Assembly (NCBI RefSeq): GCF_002482975.1
Contig: NZ_DLHA01000020.1
Span: forward strand, 1 to 54,245
Direction of reading: 5' to 3'
DNA from: Flavobacterium sp. UBA7680
GTDB taxonomy: Bacteria > Bacteroidota > Bacteroidia > Flavobacteriales > Flavobacteriaceae
DNA length: 54,245 nt
Part shown: positions 16,050 through 25,158 of the stretch, piece after piece
Position numbering within the stretch: position 1 is the first letter of the stretch
Layout of the letters: the number at the start of each line of letters is the position of its first letter
Position numbers and translations under genes: made by a program
The notes under the pieces: model-generated
Seen by the model: only the letters and a program-made list of their open reading frames with translations
Database searches by the model: none
Told to the model about the DNA's origin: nothing

Positions 16050-16625
16050 TCAAATTGACACATTATCAAATTGATCTACTTCTAAAACCTCTCCGGCTTT
16101 TAAGTTTTGCAAATATACATTTCCTATCCGAACGCGAACTAAGCGTAAAGTGGGAAAACCAACTGCGGCGGTCATTTTTCGAACCTGACGAAATTTCCCT
16201 TCATTTACTGTAATCGAAGCCCAGGAAGTTGGGCCGTGTCGTTCGTCTCTGATTTTTTTGGCTCTCGGCCCAAAATCTGGAATTTCAGTAACGATAAAGG
16301 CAGAACAGGGTTTTGTTTTATATTTTCCGCCTTCAAAACCTATTTCAACACCTTTTTGCAATTTTTCAATTGCTTCGGGCGTAATTATGCCGTCAACCTG
16401 AACATAATATTCTTTGTCGACTTTTTTACTTCTTATCTGCTCGCTTACTTTTCCGTCAGTTGTTAGCAAAAGCAAACCTTCGGAATCTTCATCTAATCGA
16501 CCAATTGCCATTGTGCCTTCGGGAAAATCATGAAGTTCGCCCAAAAGCTTTTTCTTTCTTTTCAATTCATAAATAAATTGACTTAAGTAGCCGTAAGGTT
16601 TAAAAAGAATGAAGTGTCGGTGCAT
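16050..16625 (-). CDS. rluE: 23S rRNA pseudouridine synthase, RluE/RsuA-like
   Basis: 191 residues without an S4 domain, the length of RluE. It begins HRHFILFKPYGYLSQFI and holds the catalytic motif AIGRLDEDSEGLLLLTTDGK with the conserved Asp (about residue 44), followed by KEYYVQVDG and GKFRQVRKMTAAVGFPTLRL. RluE modifies a uridine near position 2457 of 23S rRNA in E. coli. Family certain, exact target inferred. A -7 element lies just upstream at 16639-16646. Confidence 0.88.
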   Translation of the reverse strand: MHRHFILFKPYGYLSQFIYELKRKKKLLGELHDFPEGTMAIGRLDEDSEGLLLLTTDGKVSEQIRSKKVDKEYYVQVDGIITPEAIEKLQKGVEIGFEGGKYKTKPCSAFIVTEIPDFGPRAKKIRDERHGPTSWASITVNEGKFRQVRKMTAAVGFPTLRLVRVRIGNVYLQNLKAGEVLEVDQFDNVSI

Positions 16626-16638
16626 GTTTTATTTTTTG

Positions 16639-16646
16639 CAAAGATA
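16639..16646 (-). promoter_or_regulatory. Putative -7 element of the pseudouridine synthase gene
   Basis: Reverse-strand TATCTTTG fits TAnnTTTG, 14 bp upstream of the start codon. No convincing TTG partner. Confidence 0.5.
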
Positions 16647-16763
16647 ACCTTGTTTTTTCTTCATTAGAAATAATCGGTTAATAAACTAAAAGCAATGTTA
16701 AACCACTTTCTTTTAAAATTTAGAATTCGTAATATTAATATAGAAACTCAAAATAATAAAGAT

Positions 16764-17138
16764 ATGGAAACTAATAATTTAGGCTCTAAAAAGATAAATG
16801 GAGTACAAAAGGATATAGACGAAACGAAAGGAAAAAATATTTCACACGACGGAAAAGCTGATGATGCCAACCTGAAAAAAGAAGTAGTAGCAGATAAAAA
16901 CGGAAATAAAAAAGTGGTAGACAGAGCCAGAAATGAAAATGAAGATATTCAAAAAGTAAAAGACGATGTAAATCCAGATAATCCAAATGCAAATCGCGGT
17001 GTTTCAAGTGATGAAGAAGCAAAAAAGACGGTAGAGAATAAAGACAGAAATTCTGATGTTGAACCAAACCGCTATCCAAACTCACATCCGGATAATCATG
17101 AAGATCGGGGGAATATGAAATTAGACGAAGATGAATAA
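16764..17138 (+). CDS. Small hydrophilic, probably disordered protein of unknown function
   Basis: 124 residues from METNNLGSKKINGVQKDIDE; a longer frame from 16695 adds a basic stretch of 23 residues with no clear support. It has no Cys or Trp, few hydrophobic residues, and is rich in Asp, Lys, Asn and Glu (VNPDNPNANRGVSSDEEAKK). That composition resembles stress-induced hydrophilins or intrinsically disordered proteins. No family recognised. It is a single-gene unit with its own strong terminator. Confidence 0.65.
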   Translation: METNNLGSKKINGVQKDIDETKGKNISHDGKADDANLKKEVVADKNGNKKVVDRARNENEDIQKVKDDVNPDNPNANRGVSSDEEAKKTVENKDRNSDVEPNRYPNSHPDNHEDRGNMKLDEDE

Positions 17139-17145
17139 TTTAAGA

Positions 17146-17175
17146 AAAAGCTGTTCTGTTTAGAACAGCTTTTTT
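17146..17175 (+). terminator. Intrinsic terminator
   Basis: AAAAAGCTGTTCT, a short loop, and AGAACAGCTTTTTTT, 8 bp after the stop codon of the disordered protein gene. Confidence 0.92.
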
Positions 17176-17387
17176 TATTGCAAAATAATTTAAAATGAAG
17201 TTTTTTCTTATAAAAAATAAAACGCTGTTTCGAGATTTCATAATTATTAAAAAATAGTGCGAAAACGCATTCTGCCTAAATCAGAAAAATTTTAGAATAC
17301 AAAATTAGACTTACTGTTGATAAATATTTATGTAAAAACTTACAATTAATTTATGTTTTTACAATATTCCCTTAACTTTAAACAGTA

Positions 17388-17395
17388 TAACTTTG
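17388..17395 (+). promoter_or_regulatory. Putative -7 element of the T9SS nuclease-like gene
   Basis: TAACTTTG fits TAnnTTTG and predicts transcription from about 17402. This supports the ATG at 17423 as the start and rules out the upstream in-frame codon at 17393, which overlaps this element. Confidence 0.55.
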
Positions 17396-17422
17396 ATTTC
17401 TAAACCCCTATTATTAAAATTT

Positions 17423-20400
17423 ATGAAAAACATTTACTCAATTCGCCATCTCGTGGCCTTTTTAAGTTTTTTTTGTTGTTCACTAAGTCTGGTTGCGCAA
17501 ACCTTTCCAACTCCTCAGGATTTGCCATACCAGCAAAATTTTTCTATTGCTCCAAGTATTACAGCATATCCTGCTGGATTTCAAGGATGGACAGCAAGTA
17601 CAGTTCCCGGATCTGCTTTTAATACAAATGCAGTATTAGTGGCAGACAGACCTTTAGTAGCTAATAGTACTGCGGTAACTAACAGCGGTAATTTTCATAA
17701 TTATGATGGCAAAATTGGCTTTTTAAATACAGGTTCATTAGACCTTGCAATTGGTTTTGCTTTTGATGCTACGGGAGAAACAGCAATACAAGTACAATAT
17801 GATGCCATGACAATTCGTAACCCTTATGATGTCGCTGCAAGCAGTACTCGTATAAATGAAATGGTTTTGCAATATAGAGTAGGTACAAGTGCGCCTTTTA
17901 TTTCTGTATTATCAACTGTTTACCAAAATAATGATGTAAAGCAGACAACTGCCATTACAACTCCTCAAAACTTGAGAACCATAAAAGTAACTTTACCGGC
18001 TGAGTGCGACAATCAGCCAATAGTTCAAATTAGATGGATTTCAAGACAAGTTTCAGGATCAGGTTCGCGTCCGTCATTTGCAATTGATAATATCGATATT
18101 AAAAGCGATGTTGCAGCTCCGGTAAATGCTGCAGGTTATCCAAAAGCAGATAACATTTTAGCACAAAGCTTTGATTTTATTAATAAAGTAGACGAGCCTG
18201 CAAAAACGTATTATGTATTATTACCGGGCGGAAGTGCAGAACCTACAATTGCCCAGATAAAAGCAGGACAGGATGCAGCAGGAACAGCAGCCTTACAATC
18301 TGGATTTTTAGATATTACAAATGCATCTCAGGAATATGTAAAAAGTTTTACAGGATTAAGTTTAAGTACCGCATATTCTGTTTTTTCTATTTCCGAAGAT
18401 CCTTATGGAAATATTGAGTCAACAGTAAATAGAATTGATGCAGCAACTTCAAGTGTTGCGCTTCCTAATTTAACACCATCAGTTGTTTCTTTGAATTTAG
18501 GTTTTTCTGAAACAAATTTTGATTCAGATATTTTTACGTACCAGCTTCAAGGTTTAAATCTTACAGATAATGTTGTTTTAACTTCAACAGCAAATTTTAC
18601 TATTTCTAAAGATAACAGCACTTTTGCATCGACATTGACATTTACAGTGGCTGATTTTGCTTCAAATGCAACTCCAACTGTTTATGTAAAATTTAAACCA
18701 AATGCCATCAGCAGTTTTACTGGTGAAATAACGCATGAATCAAATGGAGCCGCAACAAAAATTGTTACGCTGACAGGAGTAGGAATTAATCCATACATAC
18801 AAGGATTTAATGATCCTAATGTTTTATCTAACAGCGGATGGACACAGTATAACGTTGCCGGAACGATAAACAAATGGTCGCCAACAACTGTGGCAAGAAA
18901 TGTAAATTCAGGAACTGGCGCCGTTTTAATGAACGGATTTTCAGATACCGGAGCGAGCAAAGACTGGTTGATTTCACCAAAATTACATTTAGATACTTTT
19001 GGACAATTTGCATTATTATCTTTTTACTCGCGTAAATTTTATGCTGGAACAAGTTTAAAATTAGTGGTATCTACGGATTATGATGGAAAAAGTAATCCGG
19101 AAACAGCAACCTGGACAGAATTACAAGGTAATTTTCCAACTGTTACAGGAACTTACACCAAATCACAGTACATTAAATTAAACGATTATATATCAAGCCA
19201 TACGTATTTAGCCTGGGTTTATGAAACTACAGCTGGCGGAACTAATTTTGCAGCCGAATGGTCATTAGACGATGTTGCTATTACAAGTGAATCAGGTTAT
19301 GTAGATTCAAATCCTGTTTTGGACTTTGGAGATGTTGCACAAAATACCGTTTCTGCAAGCCAGTCTTTTATTCTTAAAGCAGAAGGTCATAACGATATTA
19401 CGATTACAGCTCCGGCATCTTTTGAATTATCATTGGATAATATTTCATTTCAATCCAGCATTGTAGTTACAACTGCCGATGCTGCAGCTGGAAAAACACT
19501 TTATGCAAGATTTGTACCTACTACAAAAGAGCTTTTAATATCTGGACAATTGACAGTAACCGGAACTGGATTAAACAAACAAATTGGTTTATTGACAGGT
19601 TCTTCTTTACCAAAAGCAGATACATTTGATGTGGTAACGTACAATTTAGAATTTTTTGGAACAGATGTAAAAGGAACTGACGGAGTAGAATTTGGTCCAA
19701 CAGATGATGCTTTACAAATTGATAATGTTGCCAAAGTAATGAACAAACTAAATGCAGACGTTTATGTAGTTCAGGAAGTTTCTGATGATCCTTCGATTGA
19801 TGCTTTAATTCAAAAAATAAACATCAACGGAAAAACATTCGGCAAAACAACTTCGACATCATGGTCGTATTCTTTTCAGGCACCAGATCCAAATTTCCCT
19901 CCGCAAAAACTAGTAGTACTTTACAACACGCAGACAACAACTGTAAAAAAGACTCGTGTTATGTTTAAAGAGTTTTATGATGAAGTTCGTGCCGGAACAA
20001 AAACGTTACCGAATTATCCGGGCGGAAATGGTTCAAGCTTTTTCTCTTCTGGACGTTTGCCATATTTAGTAACAATCGAAACTAATATGGGCGGATTTAC
20101 AAAAGAAATTAATCTTGTAGATCTTCACGCACGCGCCAACAGCGGAAGCGATATTTCACGTTACAACATGCGTAAATATGATGCTCAAGTTTTAAAAGAT
20201 AGTTTAGATGCGCATTATTCAAATTCTAATTTGATCATTTTAGGAGATTATAACGATGACGTAAAAGCATCTGTTATTACACCAAATCCTTCTTCTTATG
20301 AAAACTTTGTTACAGATCCTAATAACTACAATGCACTTACTTTAGGAATTAGTCAGGCTGGTGCTTACAGTTTTTTAAGTTCAGGCGGATTTTTAGATCA

Positions 20401-20833
20401 CATTATAATTTCTACAGAATTAAGCGATGAATATATTCCTAATTCAATTGCGGTTTACGATCCTCGTAATGATATTCCAAATTACACCACAACAACATCA
20501 GATCACGGACCTGTAATTGCTCGTTTTGAATTAAAACAAGATGTTTTATCTACTCCTGATTTTGGAACTAAAAATGGATTTTTTGTAAGAGCATATCCAA
20601 ATCCGGCAGTTGATGATTTAAATTTTGCAGTAAAAACAAGCGAAAACAGAAATCTTAAACTAAGACTTTACGATATAAACGGTCGTGTATTAGGAAATTC
20701 TATTGAAATTAAAAGCAGTCAGGAACTTTCAAATACAGTAATGTCAGTTCGTAATTTATATCCGGGACTTTACATTTATACATTATCAGAAAACAATAAA
20801 GTAATTTATAAAGAAAAAATCCTGAAAAAATAA
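17423..20833 (+). CDS. Secreted T9SS-sorted protein with endonuclease/exonuclease/phosphatase domain
   Basis: 1136 residues. A signal peptide ends in SLVAQ. The first part has a choice-of-anchor/jelly-roll region (AIGFAFDATGETAIQVQYDA, FAIDNIDIK) and a second similar module near residues 480-620 (WLISPKLHLDTFGQFALLSF, AAEWSLDDVAITS), with Ig-like segments between. At ~740-1040 lies an endonuclease/exonuclease/phosphatase domain: TYNLEFFGTD, VYVVQEVSD, LVDLHARANSGS, LIILGDYNDD and SDHGPVIARF. The last ~80 residues are a T9SS sorting domain (AYPNPAVDDLNF, LYDINGRVL, LYPGLYIYTLSENNKVIYKE). Probably a surface or secreted nuclease or phosphodiesterase; substrate unknown. Confidence 0.88.
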   Translation: MKNIYSIRHLVAFLSFFCCSLSLVAQTFPTPQDLPYQQNFSIAPSITAYPAGFQGWTASTVPGSAFNTNAVLVADRPLVANSTAVTNSGNFHNYDGKIGFLNTGSLDLAIGFAFDATGETAIQVQYDAMTIRNPYDVAASSTRINEMVLQYRVGTSAPFISVLSTVYQNNDVKQTTAITTPQNLRTIKVTLPAECDNQPIVQIRWISRQVSGSGSRPSFAIDNIDIKSDVAAPVNAAGYPKADNILAQSFDFINKVDEPAKTYYVLLPGGSAEPTIAQIKAGQDAAGTAALQSGFLDITNASQEYVKSFTGLSLSTAYSVFSISEDPYGNIESTVNRIDAATSSVALPNLTPSVVSLNLGFSETNFDSDIFTYQLQGLNLTDNVVLTSTANFTISKDNSTFASTLTFTVADFASNATPTVYVKFKPNAISSFTGEITHESNGAATKIVTLTGVGINPYIQGFNDPNVLSNSGWTQYNVAGTINKWSPTTVARNVNSGTGAVLMNGFSDTGASKDWLISPKLHLDTFGQFALLSFYSRKFYAGTSLKLVVSTDYDGKSNPETATWTELQGNFPTVTGTYTKSQYIKLNDYISSHTYLAWVYETTAGGTNFAAEWSLDDVAITSESGYVDSNPVLDFGDVAQNTVSASQSFILKAEGHNDITITAPASFELSLDNISFQSSIVVTTADAAAGKTLYARFVPTTKELLISGQLTVTGTGLNKQIGLLTGSSLPKADTFDVVTYNLEFFGTDVKGTDGVEFGPTDDALQIDNVAKVMNKLNADVYVVQEVSDDPSIDALIQKININGKTFGKTTSTSWSYSFQAPDPNFPPQKLVVLYNTQTTTVKKTRVMFKEFYDEVRAGTKTLPNYPGGNGSSFFSSGRLPYLVTIETNMGGFTKEINLVDLHARANSGSDISRYNMRKYDAQVLKDSLDAHYSNSNLIILGDYNDDVKASVITPNPSSYENFVTDPNNYNALTLGISQAGAYSFLSSGGFLDHIIISTELSDEYIPNSIAVYDPRNDIPNYTTTTSDHGPVIARFELKQDVLSTPDFGTKNGFFVRAYPNPAVDDLNFAVKTSENRNLKLRLYDINGRVLGNSIEIKSSQELSNTVMSVRNLYPGLYIYTLSENNKVIYKEKILKK

Positions 20834-20853
20834 TCTTAGAGATTAATTCATAA

Positions 20854-20885
20854 AAAAAGGCAGTTCAATTGAACTGCCTTTTTGT
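20854..20885 (+). terminator. Bidirectional terminator, twin copy 1
   Basis: The 20-bp palindrome GGCAGTTCAATTGAACTGCC is flanked by A-run and T-run, after the T9SS gene and before the converging mepB-like gene. An identical palindrome with tails recurs at 21470-21502. Confidence 0.92.
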
Positions 20886-20891
20886 TTCTAT

Positions 20892-21419
20892 TTATTTGCC
20901 CAGTAAAAACTTAGCCCGATTTATATCTATTGGATCAGAAACGGACAAAAAATAGTCCAATTGCCATTGCTGTGTTTTTTGCGCTTGTTTACTTGTTGTT
21001 TCATCCCAAGGTGGATAAACTCTCGTGGCTCTTATTCCTTCTTTTGTTTGAGTTGTGAAAATTCCTTTTTTAAGCAAAGTCTCTTTCGGAAAAATAAACT
21101 GACCTAAAAGATTTTCTTTTTGAACACTTACAATCACAAAATCTATTGCATCAGAATAATCAAAAGGTTCAATAATTCCAGCTTTATTTCGTTTCCATAA
21201 AGTTACAAACTGACCCGTTTTGGTTGGCGTAATTTTAGCCGATCTAAATTTAATCTGGCTTTCGCCGATTTTAAAATCAAAAGCGTCATATTCCTGACTT
21301 TCTTTTTCAGGTTGAGGTTCAGAACATTCGAAATCGCAAATGTCATAAATCAATTCTTTTGCAACTTGTAAATTCTTTGGAATAAATTTTAGATCATTCC
21401 AGTTGTTTTTAAAGGTCAT
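20892..21419 (-). CDS. MepB family protein
   Basis: 175 residues. The layout matches MepB: NLQVAKELIYDICDFECSEP, the Glu/Asp-rich EYDAFDFKIGESQIKFRSAK, TPTKTGQFVTLWKRNKAGII, then EPFDYSDAIDFVIVSVQKEN and GQFIFPKETLLKKGIF. The family is named after a gene in the S. aureus mepRAB operon; its function is not known. Here it has no transporter beside it and stands alone between two identical terminators, which may mark a recent insertion. Confidence 0.8.
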   Translation of the reverse strand: MTFKNNWNDLKFIPKNLQVAKELIYDICDFECSEPQPEKESQEYDAFDFKIGESQIKFRSAKITPTKTGQFVTLWKRNKAGIIEPFDYSDAIDFVIVSVQKENLLGQFIFPKETLLKKGIFTTQTKEGIRATRVYPPWDETTSKQAQKTQQWQLDYFLSVSDPIDINRAKFLLGK

Positions 21420-21469
21420 TTATTGTTTTATTTTTTCTGAAAATTACAATAAATCAAACATTATTCAAT

Positions 21470-21502
21470 AAAAAAGGCAGTTCAATTGAACTGCCTTTTT
21501 GT
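21470..21502 (-). terminator. Terminator, twin copy 2
   Basis: The same palindrome GGCAGTTCAATTGAACTGCC with A-run and TTTTTGTT tail as at 20854-20885. It lies downstream of the 618-residue envelope protein gene on the reverse strand, but also just upstream of the mepB-like gene. Confidence 0.88.
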
Positions 21503-21539
21503 TATATCTATTGGAATTAAAAACAATAAACTATAGATA

Positions 21540-23396
21540 TTAAAAGTTAACATTTAATCCAAAATTCAATCCCCATTGAAATTGATTAAAAGATTGATTG
21601 CTTAAAGGATTTGCATAATAATTAACGGCAGGTTCAACAAAAACGTTTGTTTTTTTATAAACTCTATATTGTACCGTACTGCTCAAAGTTGTACCATAAA
21701 CATAATCGTTTGCATTTACATTTTCACCCATAGAATTTCCATCGATGGCAACACTATTCGAAATCAGTTTACCAACAAATCCGCCTGTGTTTAGATTAAT
21801 GTTTGTTCTGTTTTTATTAAAAACAGAATACGAAACTTCTAAAGGCATTTCGATGTATCGCAAATTTTGATCTAAATTTCCGGTTTCAATATTTTCACTT
21901 TTCAAAACATCCTTTGTACTGTTTGAAACCAAAACATAACGTGTATCACTTGCAATTTGAGGAACACTTTCATTTTTTACAAAATAATCGCTTGAGCTAA
22001 AAAGAGCTTGGTTTCTTGTGCTTAAATAGGAAACATTTGCTACACTTTGTCCCAGTTCATTGATTTTAAAACCAGAAGCAACGGCCCATTTTTTATTGAT
22101 TTTGTACTGTGTTTTTACACCGTACGAATTACTTTGTTTCGAATCGTTTACGTTTCCTAAAGTTTTATTGTTTTTATAATTTTCAGAATTGGCAACACCG
22201 GCAAAAAGCTGTAAAGCCCATTTTTCTGATTTAGATAATACTTTGTCTTCTTTTTTCTTTTTCTCCTCTTCCGGAGTAACAGCTGCGATTCCTTTTTCTA
22301 AATTTTGAAGTTCAGCTAACTGTACAGAATCTTTTTTACTCAAAACATTTGAATTGGTAAGAGCAGTATTGTTTTTCGAATTACCATTTTGAACACTTGC
22401 AATACTTTTGTCAGCAGTCGTTTTTTGAATGTTTTCTTTCTCTTTATTCAACGAAAGACTTAAAGCATTTGGATTTCTCTTTGCAGCAGAATTTGAAGCA
22501 TTAAGTGCAAGTACATTTTTGTTTTTTGAGGAAGAAAGATCCTCAAAAATTGAATTCGGTAATTGATTTCCTGAAACAGCATTAAAATTATTTGTTTTTG
22601 CCGGAGCAAATTTCTTCTCTGCTAAAATCTTATCAGCATTTCTTTTTTCAATGTCTGACTGACTTTTCGAACCAAAATTAAAAGAATCCGATTTGTTTGG
22701 GGCAAATGATTTCTCGGCAACAGCCTTATTTGAATTCTCCTTTTTAGTGGTCGAAAGTTGATTTTTAGATGCCACATTAAATCCATTTTCTCCAGCTGAA
22801 ACAAATGATTTTTCGGCGACAGCGCGATTTATATTTTCTTTTTTATTGTTAGAAATTTGACTTTTAGAATCTGCATTTAACCCATTTTCTCTAGCTGGAA
22901 CAAATGATTTTTCGGCTACGGCATTATTTCTTTCGACATTTACTTTTGGTTCAAAGCTGTTATTATTTGTTTTGTTTTGAGAACCTGTTTGAGCTTTAAC
23001 TGTTTTTGAATTTTGATTTAATTGATTTTGGTCTGATTGATTAGTTGTTTTTTCTGATGACGAAACTCGATTATTATTAGATTCTTTTTCAAGGATATTT
23101 TCTTTATTTGGAATACTTCTTTCTGTGTCCTTATTTTTTTGATCCAGAACAACATTATTATCAATAGAATTGTTTTGTATGATTTTAATTCCCGAATTAT
23201 CAGAACTAAAATGCAATACAGATGGGAGCAGTAAACCTAATAATAAGCATGCAGCCGCCGACCACCAAAGAATTGCTCTCTTCTTCTTTTTAGGTTTGTC
23301 GAGTTTTTCTTCAATCTGCCCCCACAATTCAGGAGGCGGAACACTCGAAAAGTCTTCCATTGATGAAAAAATATCTTCTATTTTTTGCTTCTTCAT
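21540..23396 (-). CDS. Predicted trans-envelope sigma partner: cytoplasmic domain, membrane helix, repeat linker, outer-membrane-type barrel
   Basis: 618 residues. Residues 1-40 are cytoplasmic (IEDIFSSMEDFSSVPPPELW then KPKKKKR); a single membrane helix spans ~41-61 (ILWWSAAACLLLGLLLPSVL). A ~330-residue linker, rich in Asn, Ser and Lys, carries four 33-residue repeats (157-288). From about 392 to the end (WALQLFAGVANSE ... FQWGLNFGLNVNF, terminal Phe) alternating strands look like a porin-type beta-barrel. The ATG overlaps the sigma factor stop (ATGA), so an anti-sigma or sensor role is likely. The topology would join inner and outer membranes in one chain. This is inference from sequence. 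Confidence 0.75.
   Translation of the reverse strand: MKKQKIEDIFSSMEDFSSVPPPELWGQIEEKLDKPKKKKRAILWWSAAACLLLGLLLPSVLHFSSDNSGIKIIQNNSIDNNVVLDQKNKDTERSIPNKENILEKESNNNRVSSSEKTTNQSDQNQLNQNSKTVKAQTGSQNKTNNNSFEPKVNVERNNAVAEKSFVPARENGLNADSKSQISNNKKENINRAVAEKSFVSAGENGFNVASKNQLSTTKKENSNKAVAEKSFAPNKSDSFNFGSKSQSDIEKRNADKILAEKKFAPAKTNNFNAVSGNQLPNSIFEDLSSSKNKNVLALNASNSAAKRNPNALSLSLNKEKENIQKTTADKSIASVQNGNSKNNTALTNSNVLSKKDSVQLAELQNLEKGIAAVTPEEEKKKKEDKVLSKSEKWALQLFAGVANSENYKNNKTLGNVNDSKQSNSYGVKTQYKINKKWAVASGFKINELGQSVANVSYLSTRNQALFSSSDYFVKNESVPQIASDTRYVLVSNSTKDVLKSENIETGNLDQNLRYIEMPLEVSYSVFNKNRTNINLNTGGFVGKLISNSVAIDGNSMGENVNANDYVYGTTLSSTVQYRVYKKTNVFVEPAVNYYANPLSNQSFNQFQWGLNFGLNVNF
22533..22928 (-). repeat. 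Four 99-bp repeats coding 33-residue periplasmic units
   Basis: Residues 157-288 of the envelope protein hold four units starting NAVAEKSF, RAVAEKSF, KAVAEKSF and ILAEKKF, each 33 residues with shared AEKSF, FN, SKSQ and KKEN positions. Three are closely similar and the last is degenerate. Perfect length periodicity suggests tandem duplication of the periplasmic spacer. Confidence 0.9.
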
Positions 23397-23944
23397 GCTA
23401 TCTTAAAATTTTTTATGCTCAGTATTCTTTTTTGTAAAATATGCTTAGCTCTATTTAAATTTGATTTTGATGTTCCTTCAGAGATTTTTAGTAATTCGGC
23501 AATCTCTTTGTGTTTCATCTTTTCAAAAACATAGAGGTTAAAAACCGTTCGATATTGATCCGGTAAATCTCTAATATATTCTAACAGTTTTTCTTGTTCT
23601 ATTGGGATAATGTCCAGTTCCTCTTCTTCTACAAAATCAGTATCGGGATCAAAAACATCAAGAAAGAAACTCTCTTTTTTCTTCTTATTTAAAGTCTCAA
23701 TCAGTTTATTAATGAAAATCCGTTTTAGCCAGCCTTCAAAACTTCCTTCAAATTTATATTGGCCGATTTTTTGAAAAACAATTACAAATGCCTCTTGGAA
23801 AACATCCTTCGCATCGTCTTCGTTTTTCATATACTTTAGGCAAATACCATATAAAACAGGAGAGAACAACTGATATATTTTCAGTTGTCCTCCTCTGTCA
23901 TTTTTCATGCAAAGCTTAATATATTTCTCTAAATCGTCTTTCAA
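23393..23944 (-). CDS. RNA polymerase ECF-type sigma-70 factor
   Basis: 183 residues. Region 2: YGICLKYMKNEDDAKDVFQE, VIVFQKIGQYKFEGSFEGWL, RIFINKLIE. Region 4: LPDQYRTVFNLYVFEKMKHK followed by EIAELLKISEGTSKSNLNRA. No ATG lies at the proper position; the frame starts at TTG 23944 (LKDDLEKYIKLCMKND). The first ATG would remove part of the first helix. A -7 element at 23974-23967 agrees with the TTG start. Its stop overlaps the start of the 618-residue envelope protein, its probable regulator. Confidence 0.9.
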   Translation of the reverse strand: MKDDLEKYIKLCMKNDRGGQLKIYQLFSPVLYGICLKYMKNEDDAKDVFQEAFVIVFQKIGQYKFEGSFEGWLKRIFINKLIETLNKKKKESFFLDVFDPDTDFVEEEELDIIPIEQEKLLEYIRDLPDQYRTVFNLYVFEKMKHKEIAELLKISEGTSKSNLNRAKHILQKRILSIKNFKIA

Positions 23945-23966
23945 AAAATGGATTAATTTGGTTTTG

Positions 23967-23974
23967 CAAAAATA
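23967..23974 (-). promoter_or_regulatory. Putative -7 element of the second sigma operon
   Basis: Reverse-strand TATTTTTG fits TAnnTTTG, about 23 bp upstream of the TTG start codon. Confidence 0.45.
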
Positions 23975-24106
23975 GTTCTTAAAAGCTTACAAAACTACAT
24001 TTTGTAAATAGTTAGAACTAGTGGTATTTTGTGTTAGTTTTTGATTATCAAGTATATCTGTATCTTTTGTTGGGTTGCAAAAGATACAGACGTTACTCAA
24101 TGAGTA

Positions 24107-24958
24107 TTATTTTAAGCTGTTGATTTTTGCCTTAAGCGCCATTCTGAAAGCTTTTATTTCACTGCTCATATCTGGAGTATCATTATTGTCAATAGTAATT
24201 TTAGTTACTGTAATTCCCTGACGAAGCTCAAAATAAACGCCACCCTGAGCACCTGGTGTACCATAGGTTTTTGTCTGACCTTTAATTGCTGTAATTTCTG
24301 TAGGGATAGTTTTTGACAATGTAGTATATTCACTTCTTACCGTTTTAGCATTATATTTATATTGCTCAAACTCATAGTTTCCGGTAGTTACGCCCAGGAA
24401 TTTTAAAATATTGTAATCATTGATCTGAAAAAAGTCATTTGTAGTTCCAAAACTTCCAATCACGATATTATCAGGACTTTCGTTTGTTCTGTTAAACAAA
24501 ATAGCTTTTGCTGTTTTTGGGATCAGGATGAAATCTGTTGGGTAAGTTGGAGTCTGCGTTAAAGTTTCTCCCGTTTGAGGTCCTTTTTCGTAGAAATTGA
24601 CAATGATTTCGCAGTTATTTTGTACAATAGAAGTAATTTTTATAGCGTAACCATTTGTAGGTTTTACACCTGCAAAAAGTGCAATCATATAGTTATCACT
24701 AAAATTAATGTTTGGATCACTTGCAACTGTACAGGTATTGGCATGTTTTGTAAAATAAGCGTCCATTTTTTCCTGCGAAGTTATAATAAGCGCACTTGGA
24801 TTATTAGGTAAAGTTTTTACACTATAATTGCATAAAACAGGGAAGCCCGAAAAAGGTAAATCTACATTAGTTCCACAGTCAACATTCAGGTCGTCATTAC
24901 TAAGAGAGCAGGCGCTAAATCCAAAAGCGATAAATAAGCTCAACATTAATTTTTTCAT
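24107..24958 (-). CDS. PrcB-like domain lipoprotein
   Basis: 283 residues with a lipoprotein signal (AFGFSAC, Cys17). Residues ~85-150 follow the pattern of the PrcB C-terminal domain: NYMIALFAGVKPTNGYAIKI, then NNCEIIVNFYEKGPQTGETL and YPTDFILIPKT. PrcB stabilises a surface protease in Treponema; many Bacteroidota lipoproteins share the domain without known partner. The remaining ~120 residues (NDFFQINDYNILKFLG, QGGVYFELRQGITVTKITID) are not recognised. It stands alone between two oppositely oriented units. Confidence 0.68.
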   Translation of the reverse strand: MKKLMLSLFIAFGFSACSLSNDDLNVDCGTNVDLPFSGFPVLCNYSVKTLPNNPSALIITSQEKMDAYFTKHANTCTVASDPNINFSDNYMIALFAGVKPTNGYAIKITSIVQNNCEIIVNFYEKGPQTGETLTQTPTYPTDFILIPKTAKAILFNRTNESPDNIVIGSFGTTNDFFQINDYNILKFLGVTTGNYEFEQYKYNAKTVRSEYTTLSKTIPTEITAIKGQTKTYGTPGAQGGVYFELRQGITVTKITIDNNDTPDMSSEIKAFRMALKAKINSLK

Positions 24959-25158
24959 GATTATTTTTTAATAGGTTATATAATGTAGATGAAGCTGCTT
25001 TAAAATGGTTGCGTGAAAAATTATTTTTTTAAAGGATTTCCGTAAATCTTATTTAGATTGTTTGTTTAATTTAGACCCCATACTAATTCGTGATATTTTA
25101 ATTTTTAAAACCACGAACTACGTATTATTGCGTACTTTTACTTAAAATAAACTTAGAT

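Noticed and set aside
16695..16763. Longer start for the small disordered protein
   Set aside because: The added basic and hydrophobic stretch is unlike the rest, and the ATG at 16764 gives a uniform hydrophilic protein; not fully excluded.
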